A DNA stretch of 64,000 nt from assembly GCF_000226115.1 (NCBI RefSeq), contig NC_016458.1:6978001-7042000 (forward strand), in the 5' to 3' direction. Below the pieces are notes generated by a model. The model worked only from the letters and a program-made list of their open reading frames with translations. It did not search any database and had not been told where the DNA came from. A program made the translations under genes and the position numbers. This DNA is from Thermothielavioides terrestris NRRL 8126. Lineage: Eukaryota; Ascomycota; Sordariomycetes; Sordariales; Chaetomiaceae. Below are positions 36,062 to 49,000 of this stretch, one piece after another (position 1 is the stretch's first letter; every line of letters starts with the position of its first letter).

Positions 36062-39000
36062 TCCGCTAGCCATCACGATTACTGGCATTTCGTCGATACC
36101 CCCAATTTTGCTTCTTGTTTTCGTTCCATTTTGCCTTGCTTCTATCCGCGTTTGGGCGGACTTGAGGAGGCGCAGCGGGACACACAGTTGTTGTCTCTAG
36201 CATGAGCAACAGCGCAGCTGCTTTTGTGGGCTTCTTTCTGCCGGCTGCATTGCGTTGAGAGGCTAGCGTTAGCAATAGAATTCTTTGCAGCGGATGTTCC
36301 ATGCCAAACAAAGCTTTCATGAAGTCTTCATCAACTGTCCTGCCTCTCAAGTGGCCGTGCCTGCTGTGCTTGCCTCGCTTTCGGGCTGGCTGTCTGTTTT
36401 CCCTCCCATGCCCTCTCAACGTAAACCGTGGCGGCCACCTTGTCACCGCGTAGTGTAGGCATGGACCGCTTGTTTTGCCTGCCCACTCACTCCGTTTTTT
36501 TGTCTTCGCCTCTGAGCACACAGAGACTACGTACATAACTCCCACACCACACACAAGACGCAGCATACACAGCAAGTCAAGGCCGGCGGCCACAGGCAGA
36601 AGGGGGTTTGTTCAAGTTAGGGATAGCACAGTACACAGTATGTAGCATTTGTCCCTGCATTACATGACATGGCATGATTACATGGCGCCGTCGCGTTCCT
36701 GGATCAAGGTAACGGTCTCATTTTTTTTTTTTTTTTTCTGCTGCCCGCACACGGCAGTAACCCTGTGGCTTCTCTGGTTGACCCCCCCCCCCCACCCACC
36801 CTTCCTCCCATACTGTATTGTGTAGTGTACATGTGACGAGAGAGGGCTGGGGCGCCCGTGGCGGTCTAAAATCGACCCCCCCTTTTCGAGGGGGGATGAG
36901 AGGGATAGTGTACTGTGTAGTGTAGTGTTTGCTTTGGTTCCGAGTGTGGAGCAAAGGTCCGGTACGGTGGGTATGGATGCTCTTGAAGGGTGTTCGGCAT
37001 CCGGAGTGTAGTTAGCTGGTACAAACAGGGGGTAGGGCAAGGACAAGGGCAAGGCAGGGCAGCGAGGGAGCAGACTGGAACGGGCACATGGAATGGAAAG
37101 GCTGGATAACTACTGTGTATGTAGTGTATACCTAGTTAGTTTGCAATGCAATGCAATGCATGCCAGCCAGCCATCACAGTGCCTGATTGTACAACCAGGT
37201 AGTTAGCAAACTAGGGGATATCTGAGCCCTTCGGGGTCTGTCTGTAACCTGTCCTCACCCCCTCCCCGACCGAGTCTTGCAGACCTCCCGGTTTTACGCA
37301 GTGGAAGTACAATCCAGAGGAAGTCGGGTTACGGGAAGGCTGAAAGAAGATGCGTCCGGATGCCGTGTATGCCCCCTCACTTCTCTTACTACACTATACT
37401 CGCACAGCACCGGGATATGGCACGAGTAACACGGGGCCGGGCAGTTCCCCTGAGATCCGCAACAGCCACTTCTGTATGTATGTATGTATCACAGTATGCG
37501 CACGAGGGTGTATACATAGGCAGGGAGTCACTGTGGTCGTGTATCATTCCCATACCGGACTGGCATCAGGCATGCCGCATACTAAGCTACTAGTTACTTC
37601 TTACACTGGCTAACTCGGGCATGGGAAAGTGTCTTACTCTGGACGCACGTCCTCGGCACACGGCAGGAGAGACAGCACAGGCACTTTGAGTCGTCGAGGA
37701 CACCCTTCACCCCGGTCGCTGGGGCCAATGTTCCATGCTTCCATGCGAGTTCTAGCGCGTCCGGGCCCCCTACACTAGCGCGGGAGGAGACAAACGCCCT
37801 TGTCCGAATTTGGGTGATCGTCGTGCTGAAGTGGACTTTGCCAAGACTGCTGCGTGCTTGCCACGGCCTCGTCCAGTTGCCGACGACGCCGGCGCCGAAA
37901 GCAACGAATTGCTGGGCCGGACGGACGGGATCCCAGCGCAGAAGTAGAAGGGAGAGAGGGGCGTTGATGGTGTTAGTGGTGCAAGTGCCGAGAGACCAAA
38001 GGGGATACACCGCCTGTAACTATTCCACAGCGTGCTGCGGTCTGGCTAACCAACAATGGGAGAGGGTGATGGTCAGGGCGAAGTTGTGTTGAAGCTCGGG
38101 CATCTGTGGGGTCGCACCATGCCGCTGGCAGCGGCTAAAGACGACGGATAAAATGTCGGTGGGTGGGCGAGGTCGCAGTGGGTTGTGCAACTCCCGGCGC
38201 TAAGGACCAGACTGGTGTGTTCTGCGACCGTTTTCTGGCGGACGACTGGAAGCGCTCAGACGTTCTTGTTTCCAACCTTGTCGTATCCGCTGTACAAGTG
38301 TAACTAGACACTACTCGAGTAGTGTGTGTACTGTGACGAGCTAGTGTATGCGCAGCTCTGGTGCCAGAACACTGCCGGGCGAGGTGGGGAAGCAGGGCCT
38401 GGCGCTCTTTGAGCTGGACGTTGCTTTGATGTTTGGCCAAGAAACGGAGAGACTGGTGCGAGTTGGTGGACCAGTGAGACATGAACCAGACACGCGTGAG
38501 AGACGCACATGGTCGTTTTCTGGTACTGCCAACTGAATCGGCAGCAATTGCAGGGGCCGGCCCAGTCACGCAGGCCATGAGCCGTGCGGGCGATGAAAGA
38601 GGAAGGTGAAGAAGGGCAGCGGCCAGCGAAGTCGCGAGCTGTGGTGATTCAGGATCCAGCCAGACGGTTGTTGATGGCGGTACCGCATATTGCGATGCAC
38701 CCCATCGTAGCTTCGTTCCCGCGGGGTTGCAAGAGGCGCTGGAGGCGACTGTGGCTGAACGTGACTTAGGAGGTCCCAGCTTCGGAGCTTGTTTTACTGC
38801 CCACCTACGGAATACCTCTAGTTAATGTGTAGGGTAGTTATTGTGGTAGTCACCTCAATGGACAGCCTAAGAGACAAGTCGAAGTAAACAGCTCGAAGGG
38901 TGGACAAGAAGCTTGATGATTACTGCCACGTGCCTGACCTCCTCCGTCAAGGACAGCCATATTGGCCTCAGATTGAGCTTCGCCTTGGCTTTTGAGCATC

Positions 39001-40845
39001 CCGGGCGCACAATCTTAGCAATACCGGGGCCGTCGCAGGGAGTAATGACGGGATCCATGGGGCGACAATGAGGCCAGCCAGTTTCGGCGCTCCAGCAGGT
39101 TCGCTTTTCCTTTTTCCATCACATATGCAGCTGTTTCTGTAGGGCCTGTGCCTGATCGGGACGCGGTTGCTCCAAGACACAGCCGAGAAGGGAGCGTTTC
39201 TGCGCACAGTTTCTCGGCATTGGACCTCAGGGTTACCTTGGTAGGGAGGGAGAGACGCAGTGCCGAGGGATGCATGCAGCCGCGGCGAGAGTGTACCGCG
39301 GCTCGCCTGAGAATGCCAGGTGGCTCGATCTGTCCGTGTCCCGGCTGCTGGCCACTGGCTTGCGGAGCTGGCTGCGAGATCAGATAAGATCCGTTGAGCC
39401 CATGATTCCGGGCCCGGCTGGCCAAGCGGACGTGTCCGGAGCAGCCCGTGTATTGTCAAAGCTCTGACGCGGAGAGCGATGGCTGCCGCTGCCGCTGCTG
39501 CTGCCGCTGTCCAACTGACCGACGACGGCGAGCATATCTGACCTGCCCGAACGAACGAACTCTGGCCAAATGCGAAGGAAAGAGAGGACGGATTGGCGGA
39601 TTGGCGGTCATCCACCAGACTAGTCCAAGTACCTGAGGTACCCAGGTAAAGCTGCGCTCACCTGCGCTGGTTTCAGAGCGACAACGTGTGAGACTGCATC
39701 ATCTGTCGTCCGGCAGTCATCGAGGCCGACCGCGTGCAGGACAATTCAGTTGTTGACAGTTGTTGAGGAAGAGCGGCGGCCTTCCCTTCCCCGCTTTCTC
39801 CACGCTTGTCACACCCACAGCCAGGCAGCCGTTTGCCGCGCCCCTGCATGCCCGCCCGGCCGTGTGGGGTCTTGGCAGGGCCCCGCCCACCGCAGTCCTT
39901 CACTCTTCCTTCATCGCTCAGCAGGCAGCGCAAAGGATTGGACAAGAAACGTTTGCTGCCACGGCATGAGCCTTGGCTGGCAATCGGTGCATTCTTGCAT
40001 TCGTGCATTGTCTCATCCTCGAACACTCGCCAGCCAACTCACCGATGGCTTTTGCTTTCCCAGGTTGCCGGCTCTCCTGCCAAGCGCCCATTTGGGCTCG
40101 GGGCTTTGTTCCCCCGCCCCGACCGGCCCGGGATAGATTGGGCTTTAAGTGAAGTTAGTTTAAACGCCTGGCAGCCGAACAGTTCCATGATTCCCACTGG
40201 GCGGCTGCTCAGTACCGCTGCAAGCCTCTTCTCCGCCCGCTCTCAACCATGCGGAACGAGGCACAGCATCCTCCCGCTCCCTGATTGTTGCTCTGCCGCA
40301 AAGGGGCAAAGGGCTCGGCGTAAGGGGCTTTGTGAGGTGTTGATTTTGTCATCCACCAACGGTTGGCCACCAGATCGCTCCGGCCCCGCGGGCCCCGGAT
40401 GATGCCATCAGCGCCCCAACGAGCCGTCCAGCGCACATCTTTCTCGCCTGGTGATGGTCCGAACAAAGCCCCTGTTGCCTGTCAACTGAGCCCGCCGGCT
40501 TTGAAGGATGCGGCCCGGAAGCCCCCATTGTTCCCGTTTGCCAGGCCCGATGTGACGGCCGACAGTCCCTGAGGGTCTTATTAGAAGGACGCTCCCACCG
40601 TCCTGGCAGAGGAGCCTGGAGTCTGCGAAGATCGTAACCTGCTGCGTTTAGTCGGACATTCTTTTTCGAGGGAGTCTTGCATACTATTCCGACAGCATAC
40701 AGAGTCCTCATTCGTCGCTCACTTGCATCACTTACACGCTGCAAGCACCCAGACAGGAACCCCCAATCACCGACTCCAGGTCCTACATACTACCGCACCA
40801 ACCTACGTCTAGCACCGTACCCACACCTACCCGGCCTAAACCGAC
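36062..40845. other. Long intergenic region between LST4 and the lactonase-like gene
   Basis: About 4.8 kb with no supported gene on either strand. It holds homopolymers (T18 near 36721-36738, C10 near 36783-36792), short tandem words such as ATGCA near 37145-37162, several copies of TGTAGTGTA (36830, 36915, 37118) and of AGGTACC-type words (39637-39650). The last few hundred bases should include the lactonase promoter and leader, but no TATA box stands out. Confidence 0.5.
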
Positions 40846-42307
40846 ATGCGGACAGCCCACGGCGTTGCCGCCGCTCTCTTCGGCGGCTTCCGGCTGGCCA
40901 GTGCCGCCCCTTGCTCCGGATCGCCTCTCCTGTACGTCACGACGTACCCTGCCGGGGATGTCGCCGGCTCGGTCCACACGCTCCAGTTGGGCGCGGCAAA
41001 ATTAGAATCTGTTGTCGACCCTTCGGCCAGCTGCGGCTCGTATCCGTCTTGGTTGACCCAAGTCGGCGACATTCTCTACTGCGTTAACGAGGCCTGGGAT
41101 GCCAATAACGGTACTCTCTACTCGCTCAAGATCGGCTCCGACCTTAATCTTACCAGGCTCAGCGACGGCCAGACGGTCGGGGGTCCCGTGAGCACCATCG
41201 TCTACGGCGACGGCGGCCGGGGCCTGGCTGTTGCCGACTAGTGAGTATTTTGCTGTCTCCGCCTGCGTTTTGTCACCCCTGGTCTCTTCTTCGTCTGCAT
41301 CTTCAACGGTAACTAACTGTCCCTAGCGCCGGCGGCGGCATCAACACCTTCAACATTACCGATCCATCGGCGATCGTGCCGCTCCTGACCGAGGTGTTTC
41401 CCAAGCCCGCGGACAACCGCAGCGACCCTCAGAACCAGGCCCGCCCTCACGAGGCCGTCCTTGACCCTACGGGCAACTTCCTTCTCTTCCCCGACCTGGG
41501 TGCCGATCTCCTCCGCACTTTCCAGGTCAACAAGACGACGCTCCAGCTCACCGAGTCGGTGCGTATCCCAGACCCCACCTCGGGATTGGTAAAAAAGAAA
41601 AGTACTTACCCCATCTGCAGAAAACCCACACGTTCGACCGCGGGACCGGTCCCAGGCACGCCGCCTTCCTCAAGTCGGGTTCCAAGACGTTCCTCTACGT
41701 CGTCTGCGAGCTCTCGAATCTCCTTTTCGGCTTCGAGGTGACCTACAACGACGACCAGACCCTCGGCTTTACCCAATTTCACAAGTCCAACACCCACGGC
41801 AACAACAGCACCCTTCCGGCCGGCACTGCCGCCGCCGAGATTACGCTCTCCGTAGGTTTTGCTACCCCTCAACCTTCCTGCCCCCTCTCCCACACCTTTC
41901 CGCTCGTTTCCCTTTCCTTTTTTTTTACCGTCCCGTAAAGCTAGGTAGTCCAGCAGCCGCTAACCCGGCCCCAGCCCGACCACCGCTTCCTGACCCTCTC
42001 GTCGCGCAAGGAGCGCTCGCTGCAGTACACGCTCGCGAACGGCACGACGGTGCCGTCGGACCCGCTCATCACGTACGCGGTCGACGCCGCCACGGGCGCG
42101 CTGACGCTCGTGCAGACCGCGCCCGCGGGCGGCGTCAACCCGCGCCACTTCTCGTTCAACAGCGACGGCACGCGCGCCGCCGCCGCGCTGCAGGACGACG
42201 CCCGCGTCGTCGTCTTCGAGCGCGACGTCGCCTCCGGCAAGCTCGGCAAGGCCGTCGCTGAGGCCGACGTCCCCGGGCAGCCTAACTTTGTGTTGTTTGC
42301 GCAGTGA
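40846..42307 (+). CDS. Secreted lactonase-fold seven-bladed beta-propeller protein
   Basis: This belongs to the lactonase / 3-carboxymuconate cyclase-like beta-propeller family, whose members open or form sugar and aromatic lactones; the substrate cannot be told. Exons are 40846-41240, 41327-41558, 41621-41851 and 41975-42307 (396 residues). Introns have GTGAGT, GTGCGT and GTAGGT donors, and two show CTAAC branch sites. The N-terminus looks like a signal peptide (MRTAHGVAAALFGGFRLASA). Family motifs include ARPHEAVLDPTGNFLLFPDL, GADLLRTFQV, THTFDRGTGPRHAAFL and GGVNPRHFSFNSDGTRAAAA, the repeated His-centred blade motifs of the fold. Several N-glycosylation sequons (NGT, NLT, NIT, NNST, NGT) fit secretion. 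The Leu-Leu-Phe-Gly-Phe-Glu-Val blade is intact. It has no functionally related neighbour. Confidence 0.87.
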
Positions 42308-45057
42308 AAGGGATGGGGGGTAATGAAACCGTGAATAGGCGCGGTTTGCGGAAAGGGTTAGGGGTCAAAATTTGGGGGAGTGGGGAAGCTACACTACCTC
42401 GCTTCCTCTTTTCGGCAGCTTGGTGCTCACTTTGCAACAACTGTTTTTTTACCGAAGCATTCGGCGAGTCGCCGAGTCAGGTTTATTTCATTTTTCTTTT
42501 CTTTTTCTCAGCCAGGATCAAGGTACCTTACCTTGTAGTCATGATAGCGACGAATTGACTTGGTGTCCAATTCTCTTTTCACTCTTCATACTGGCACTTT
42601 GTTCCTTTCGTAATCTTACTTCCTTCTTTTCCTCTGCCTTCCCCCCGCCCCCTCTCGCTGTTATCAAGACTTGATTTGGCTTGCCTCGTACTCTCCGCGC
42701 AGTTCGTCCATTCAGATTCACGGAATAACGCAACCCCCAAATCTCTGTCCGTCCCCCTCTTGGGAAGATTCCCAAAGTAAACCCGCGTGCGGCCCCCTGA
42801 ACGGTGTTGAAACCGGGACTGCGCGCGATCCATGATCCCGCCAAGCAGGCCGATGGCTCCCTCTCATCTTATCTCATGCAGGTCCGGTCCGCACCCGGTG
42901 CCGCGGGACCGGGGGCATGTGGAAGAGCGCTTACTGGGGGGGAACGGGGTTGCTCAGTTCAAGCGGTTCTTCTCCGCGGTAATTACGGAGTTTATACTGT
43001 GCATGTCCCATTGCCAGAAGACATGCGCAGTCAAGCGATTCTTCCCCGTCTCCCCTTTTTACTTGAATTCATTTCTCACGGCTGCAATGTAGACGTGGTC
43101 CGCGGAGACTGTTTCTGTGTATCCCGAGGTCATCGGGCACCTTGTACATACAATACATACGGAGACAGAGTGACACTCAATGGCTATCAGCTGATGGATG
43201 TTGGTTGCCTGCACGGCGCACCGAGAATGAGGGCGGTCGGTTGATGAGTACCTGGCCTGTGGACCGTGCGGAAGATGCTGTTCGGCATTGCCGCGCGACC
43301 TGCGTGCCTGCCGAGAATGTCGCTTCATGGGCGCGGGCCTGCGCGCGCGCAATAACTAAGTGCAAGTGCAAAAGGGAAGTGAAATGGATTCACAGAGCAC
43401 TGTGGTCGTTTGATACCCACATGGATGGACGCCGAACGACGAGGCATGTACCTGCACAGTACATCGGGTCGGGGCGTGATAATCCGGTGCAACAAGCGAC
43501 TGGCTCGCGAAGCGAGAGCGAACATGGGGAAGAGGAGGGCGGAGACGAGCTGCGCTCTTGCAGTAAATGGTGAACCTGGTCGACCGCCACCGAAATGCTC
43601 GTGCTGCGTCGATCGATGGACCTGGAACGGCAGGCGAAGGAGATGCTATTTCGGGACGGAAACGGAGTTCGAACTTGCAGCGAAGCGGTAACGCGGTCCC
43701 TGTGTAATACATTCTGTATCCACGTTGTTATGCCTCTTAGATTCCCCAGAAGACGAGGTTGCTGCCAGGCTCCGGGACGGATTCGTTCTGGAGCGCATCG
43801 TGCGGCTGAGACGCGTGTAAGCCAGAGACCTTTGGAGCGCTGCAACACCTGACCGCACCTGAGAGCGGCGCCACGACGTCCAGAATGGACACTTGGGTTC
43901 CAGAACGATAGCCGAAGAAGGTAGCGTCGCAGTCAAGGTGAAAGCGGTCGACTCCGGTTCGTCTGCACGGCCTACCCCGAAGCAGCCGGTACTGATTTCG
44001 GATGATTAATCGAACCCTCGGGCTGGAAAAGAGCTATCCGGATGCGGCGGCTGTGACGGCGGCTGCCGGCAATCGTCAAGTTCCCTCACGATTGATTGAG
44101 CCTTGGCGGACTTGGTAACCGCGCTCGGATGCAACGCAACAGCACAACCGCAGCGCCGCGGGAGAGGCTTTCGCCGTCCGAGCATGACAGCTCGTTTGAC
44201 GAGGCCCCACAGCCACCCCCGCGCTGAAGAGGACTCGAAGCGAAAGGGACGCCCTGCGTTTGGGAGCGGATAGTGTCGCGAATGACCTGCGCAATGCGCA
44301 GTGGGATAGGTACCTTCCTGTGGACGGTGTGGGGAGTTTAGCATTGAGGGGAGAACCTCAGCCGCGAGCCGCACGGCAGCTGGTGCCAAAACGGGATTTG
44401 GAAGAGGGCCTGCAATATCGACTCCCGTCGCTGCAGCCTTGGCAACGGTCTAGACGAGGAACGAACGACTGTCTGGTGGCGTGTGCCGATTAATATGTCG
44501 TTGCGGATTTGGGAGTCCCATGACCAGTCCCGTTCCCTCCTGCGGAGTTCATGCTCTGGGGCTTCCCACTGTGTATTCCGTATCGTATCCGTTTGCGTAG
44601 CCGGCCGTTCATTTCGAGGAGCCCCGGTCGCAGAGGAGCCCACGCGCCCCGATTTCTGCAGACGGCTCATCAATTCATCATAGCGAGTTGCTGTGGCGTG
44701 GTGACGGGCGCGAGTCCAGGCAGTGTGCGTGTGACTGGATCGGACCTGGCAGCCTCGGCTGTGAGCACTGACGGGAGTGGGCCAAGTCGAATGGGGCCCC
44801 TCGTTGAGCCGATATTCTTTGGGCGAGGCTTGGTCGGGCGGGCCACTTCCCCGTTTGGCGGGATGGGGGTGAGGGACATTGGCACATGGGTCTAGTTAAT
44901 TGCATGCATTCGGACCGACAGCCCCCTTTGGTGCCCAGTCAAAATCCCAGTTCAACAAGCCACGAACCCGCTGAGCTGCACGACAGATGCACGTGCGCAG
45001 CGCAGGAAGAAGGATGTTGGCTTGTCAGCCACAGGAAGGAGGAGTTTTTGTGCCTGG
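42308..45057. other. Intergenic region left of the TIR element
   Basis: About 2.7 kb without a supported gene; it begins with the 3' flank of the lactonase-like gene. Base composition is ordinary until the TIR element starts. Open frames up to about 150 codons occur on both strands but none shows recognisable motifs or a plausible exon structure. Confidence 0.5.
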
Positions 45058-45059
45058 TA

Positions 45060-45097
45060 CCTTAGCGCGCCAGGGGGGGGTGGCAAAATGATCTCTG
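45060..45097 (+). repeat. Left terminal inverted repeat
   Basis: It begins CCTTAGCGCGCCAG, then a G8 run, then TGGCAAAATGATCTCTG. It is preceded by TA at 45058-45059. Confidence 0.9.
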
Positions 45098-45504
45098 GGA
45101 CCATTTTGGAGCGTCAAGATATTTCGCCTAGAAAACAGGCGCCTACCGGTCCCGAATTCAAGATATCTTTTCCAGAAAATAATTTTCAACGAAGAGGATA
45201 AATTCAAATAAAATAGGAATTTAAAAAGTAAAAATATCTTATAGTAAAAGTAATCTTTTACTAATAGAATTATTTTAAATAGATATTAATATTAATAATT
45301 AAAGATAATTATTAATAAGAAAAAAATCTTAGAATTTAAAATAGTTTTATATAGTTTAAAATTAACTTTTAGATAAAAGATTATCTTTTAAAATTTTATT
45401 ATCTATATATAAAGTAAACTCTTTTATCTATTCTAAGCTCTCTATCCTTTTCTTACCTTTCTTCTCCTCTCTCCTCCTCTCTTTTTTTTTTAAGTTGAAA
45501 AAAC

Positions 45505-45578
45505 TAGACTCTACGAAGAATCGAACTCAAGGCCTTTACAATATAAGCTTACGGATTTACTATTATACTACGAGACTA
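45505..45578 (-). other. tRNA-like unit inside the TIR element
   Basis: On the minus strand the 74 bases start TAGTCTC and end GAGTCTA, which pair at six of seven acceptor positions. They contain an A-box-like TAGTATAATAGT, a B-box-like GAGTTCGATTC with the TTCGA loop at the usual distance, and a T6 run directly after the 3' end, as a polymerase III terminator would be. The anticodon arm does not fold in the normal register, so a working tRNA is unlikely. Confidence 0.4.
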
Positions 45579-45973
45579 CGAGACTACGATTTCACAGTTG
45601 TATTTAGGTTTGAATTTCACACTTATCTAAGGAGCTTAAGCTAAGGGCTATAGGTTAGAGAATAAAAGAGGTAAAAGTAATTTTCTAAATAAAAAATCAT
45701 TTTCAAAAAAAATAATCTTTAAAGTAGAAAATCATTTTTAAAGAAAAAAATCTTTAAATTATAAAAAAGCTTAACTTTAAAATCCTTCTATAGGCCTAAA
45801 ATATATATAATAGAAAACTAATATAGTGATTATTTTATTATTAAATATATAATTTATATAAGTTATTCTTATACTATATAATAATTTTAGCTCTACGATA
45901 GTAGTAGTGATACTTTTTATAGTATAAAGTATATTGTAAACTAGAAAACTATTTTAGCTCTAGAAAACTATAA

Positions 45974-46011
45974 CAGAGATCATTTTGCCACCCCCCCCTA
46001 GCGCGCTAAGG
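45974..46011 (-). repeat. Right terminal inverted repeat
   Basis: The reverse complement begins CCTTAGCGCGCTAG, then G8, then TGGCAAAATGATCTCTG. It matches the left repeat at 37 of 38 bases and is followed by TA at 46012-46013. Confidence 0.9.
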
Positions 46012-46013
46012 TA

Positions 46014-49000
46014 GTTACGCCGGACTTGAAATTCTCGGTAGTTCATGTTCCTTATGTCCAGTACACTGCGTTAGCTGTGACAGAGAGAATGGGCAGCTAA
46101 TCAATATCTCAAACTCAACAACAAAATAGGCAATAAAGCATGCTCCTTTAAAATGTATCTCACTGAGATCTGCTATCACTAGGCTCTATAGGTAGTTTTA
46201 CATTTGAAATGGTTACTGATCGTTGCAGTGGCAGGTTTGGACTAAGTCACTACAACCCATGTCTTAGCCTGAACAACCGAAATGGGTACCTACGGTGGAA
46301 GCGACCGCCTTCTTTTGGCCGCTTACCAGGCCGGCGTTCAAGCCACAACCGGACGCGAAGTTACCTCCACAGTAACGGCAGGTTCTCATGTTTTCACAGT
46401 ACGCTAGCTTTCTGGACTACACTACCTTAGTCTACGGGACGCGCTGCATTCTCCGTACTGTACACTAATTCACACCTCAGCCAGCGACGGTGAAGCAGCT
46501 GGCATGCCTCGGTCTCGGGCCGTCTCATACACCGCAGAGATCTTGATTTCGAGATGGACGAATACGCCCAAGGCTGGTGGGTCATTTCGAGAGATGTGGC
46601 ACGGCAGAAGGCCCCAGTCCCGAGCAAAACTCGGTTCCCTCATCTCGAGATGCCCCACCCCGCCCGCTGAATGCCCACCCAATCTCTGGGTTGCCTGAAA
46701 TAGGACGTTCCCCCCTCCCCCCCTGCCGTACTTCGAACACTCCTCCTGACACAACACTGCGCAACACAACGAGGCGGTCCTTCTGCGTAGTGTAATGCAG
46801 GACGGAGTAAACAGCTTGTTGGGCGGAGGTGGCGATTTTCAGGTGGGTCGCTTGCTCACGAGACTCTTCGCGTAAGGGCGAAGGAAGGAGTTGCTTCTAT
46901 ACCGGGTAAGCAAGCTGCTAAGACGGCGAGTTAAGAGCTGCATTCACATGACCTTCTGAGCCAGTCGGTATCTTTTCTACTGTGTAACGGCTTGCAACAC
47001 AGAAAGTGAAAGTACAGCAACCTCAACCAAGCAGGGTCTAACTAACCGTCTCGTGTAATACGCTAACTAGCGGACAAGCGGACTGTGTCAGGAGCGAAGA
47101 GTACTGTGCGAGGCAATATCAGCGCAGCGCGCAGCCACGCAAATGAAACCGCCCTGTCCGTACTCTTCCTGCTGTGCACGCAAGAGGCAAGGTACCAGGT
47201 AGTGAACAACTTAGTACACTAGGTAACTGGCGAATTACCACAGTTCCAGGTTGGTAACATGCACTAAATCACAGTATGGATTACATTTTAGCACCCAGGT
47301 ACCTAACTGCCAGGTACACTAGTGTAGCGCCTCACGTGGGGTGAAATTGCAAGCTGCTTCTCGAAGGTTTCTGCTGCCCGGCCATGATTGTCTGTCTGCT
47401 GGTGTAGCGTTGACAATGCGGAGTGCCCCGTGCTGGGGCTGACGTGGTTCGGGTGCCAAAAGATTGCGAGGAGCGACGCTGCCAAGTGCCGGATTTATGC
47501 TAAATCGCTGGCTGCAAGGGTGGCTGTCAAGCCCTCACGGTCGGGACGCGGGAGACAGCAGCTTTCAGCGTACCGTGTTGCCCTCCTCTCGTCCGTGTAG
47601 CACACACAATGGGGAAGCGGAAGGGTTCCCATTCTTGTCGGGCTGAAATGGATCCGGTGTGAGATTCGTTGTCGTACAGCAAGATGTCTACTGAGCCTGG
47701 CACGAGGCTGAGCAGGACAATAGAGAAACACCGACCCGAGACCGTGTAGTTGGTACGCGATAGGTTAAAATGACGCGTTCGGGGTTGGGACATTCCAGAA
47801 TGACCAGCCAAGCAGAGGCTGATAGAGGTTGCGCTCCAGAAGGCCAGCCGAACTCTGGCCATCAAGACGTTCATGCCTCCCGCTCATCCCACCCGGCGTG
47901 CTATTGGATCCTCCGCTATGCCATCCGATCATGACGAGATGAGAGCGTTTGGGCCCTCATCCATACTGCCAGCTGGGCACCTGACAGATGGGTTGCCAAC
48001 TTGAAGATCCCTTGCCTTGACCATTGACTCCGACCCTGCTGTGAACAACTAACGTTCGCGGTAGCGCATTCCGATTCCATGTTCAGTCCGCGCAGATGTG
48101 TTCCAAGATGTCTCCGACTTGTGTATACATATATCCAGGAGGTAAGGGAGGTAGTGATGTCAAAACGCCTGCTTCGCAACTGAGCTAAGGCAGCCTGAAC
48201 GTCATGCACTTCATCCCAAATGAGGTCGGTGCAGTACCTGGTAGTTGTCAAACGAGGGAGATGGTTGAGTTGCGTTACGCCCAAGTTCGTATCGACACAG
48301 TCTCTCAAACAGTACTGGGGTGTACATTACCGTGTACTGTGTACGGAAGTAGAATGGCGCGCTCCTTCGAAACTGCGGAAGGTGCGGTGCGGAGCTTGAG
48401 GTCAGCAGCAGCAAAGCGGTCCAGCGCCCCGACCCTTCCCCCACCCCCGCGTTTTCAGTCCGTAGTCCTTGCACTCAGAGAGGTATCAACACCACACGAG
48501 ATTCCCCTTCATTTTCGACGAGGCGTCTCGCTATGTTAGTTCAGACAACGGTCACGCTTAGCGGTGTGATAGTCATTGCGGCTCATCACTTGTTCGCTAG
48601 CGAGGACACGGACTCGCTGTGGATCGCTTCATGCGCCCACCCCAAGAACCTGAAGAGGGCCCCGGACATGCTCAACAACCGCGAGATCCGTTCTCGCACG
48701 CTAACGTTAGTCGCTCATCAGCTTCAAGCATTCCCGAGAACATCCATGGATGGCAACCCAAGTCCGTCTGATGAAAGCGACATTGACGCACCCCACAACG
48801 CGCCTTCTTTGGAGTGTCCATGCAACCCTCCGACAGGGGCCCTCGTCCAGACGCCGCTCTGTCCCTTCACCCCGGTCTGCGCTAGCGCAGACCACCCTTG
48901 CTCCCCACCGTCCCGTCTCCGTTATGGCCGCTGCTTCGTCGAATAACTGGCCCAGCTGGCTGAACTGGCGGGTCCCCCCCGCAAAGGCACACTAAAGCGG

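Larger units (their letters stand above)
45060..46011. mobile_element. Non-autonomous Tc1/mariner-like TIR element (MITE-like), RIP-degraded
   Basis: The element is 952 bases, bounded by 38-base terminal inverted repeats that differ at a single base (C versus T) and flanked by TA on both sides, the target duplication of the Tc1/mariner superfamily. The TIRs are GC-rich and carry an eight-G run, whereas the interior from about 45170 to 45970 is extremely AT-rich, in sharp contrast to the surrounding DNA. No transposase frame survives. The interior holds a 74-base tRNA-like unit on the minus strand. AT-richness fits RIP, but an AT-rich MITE from the outset is also possible. Confidence 0.85.
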
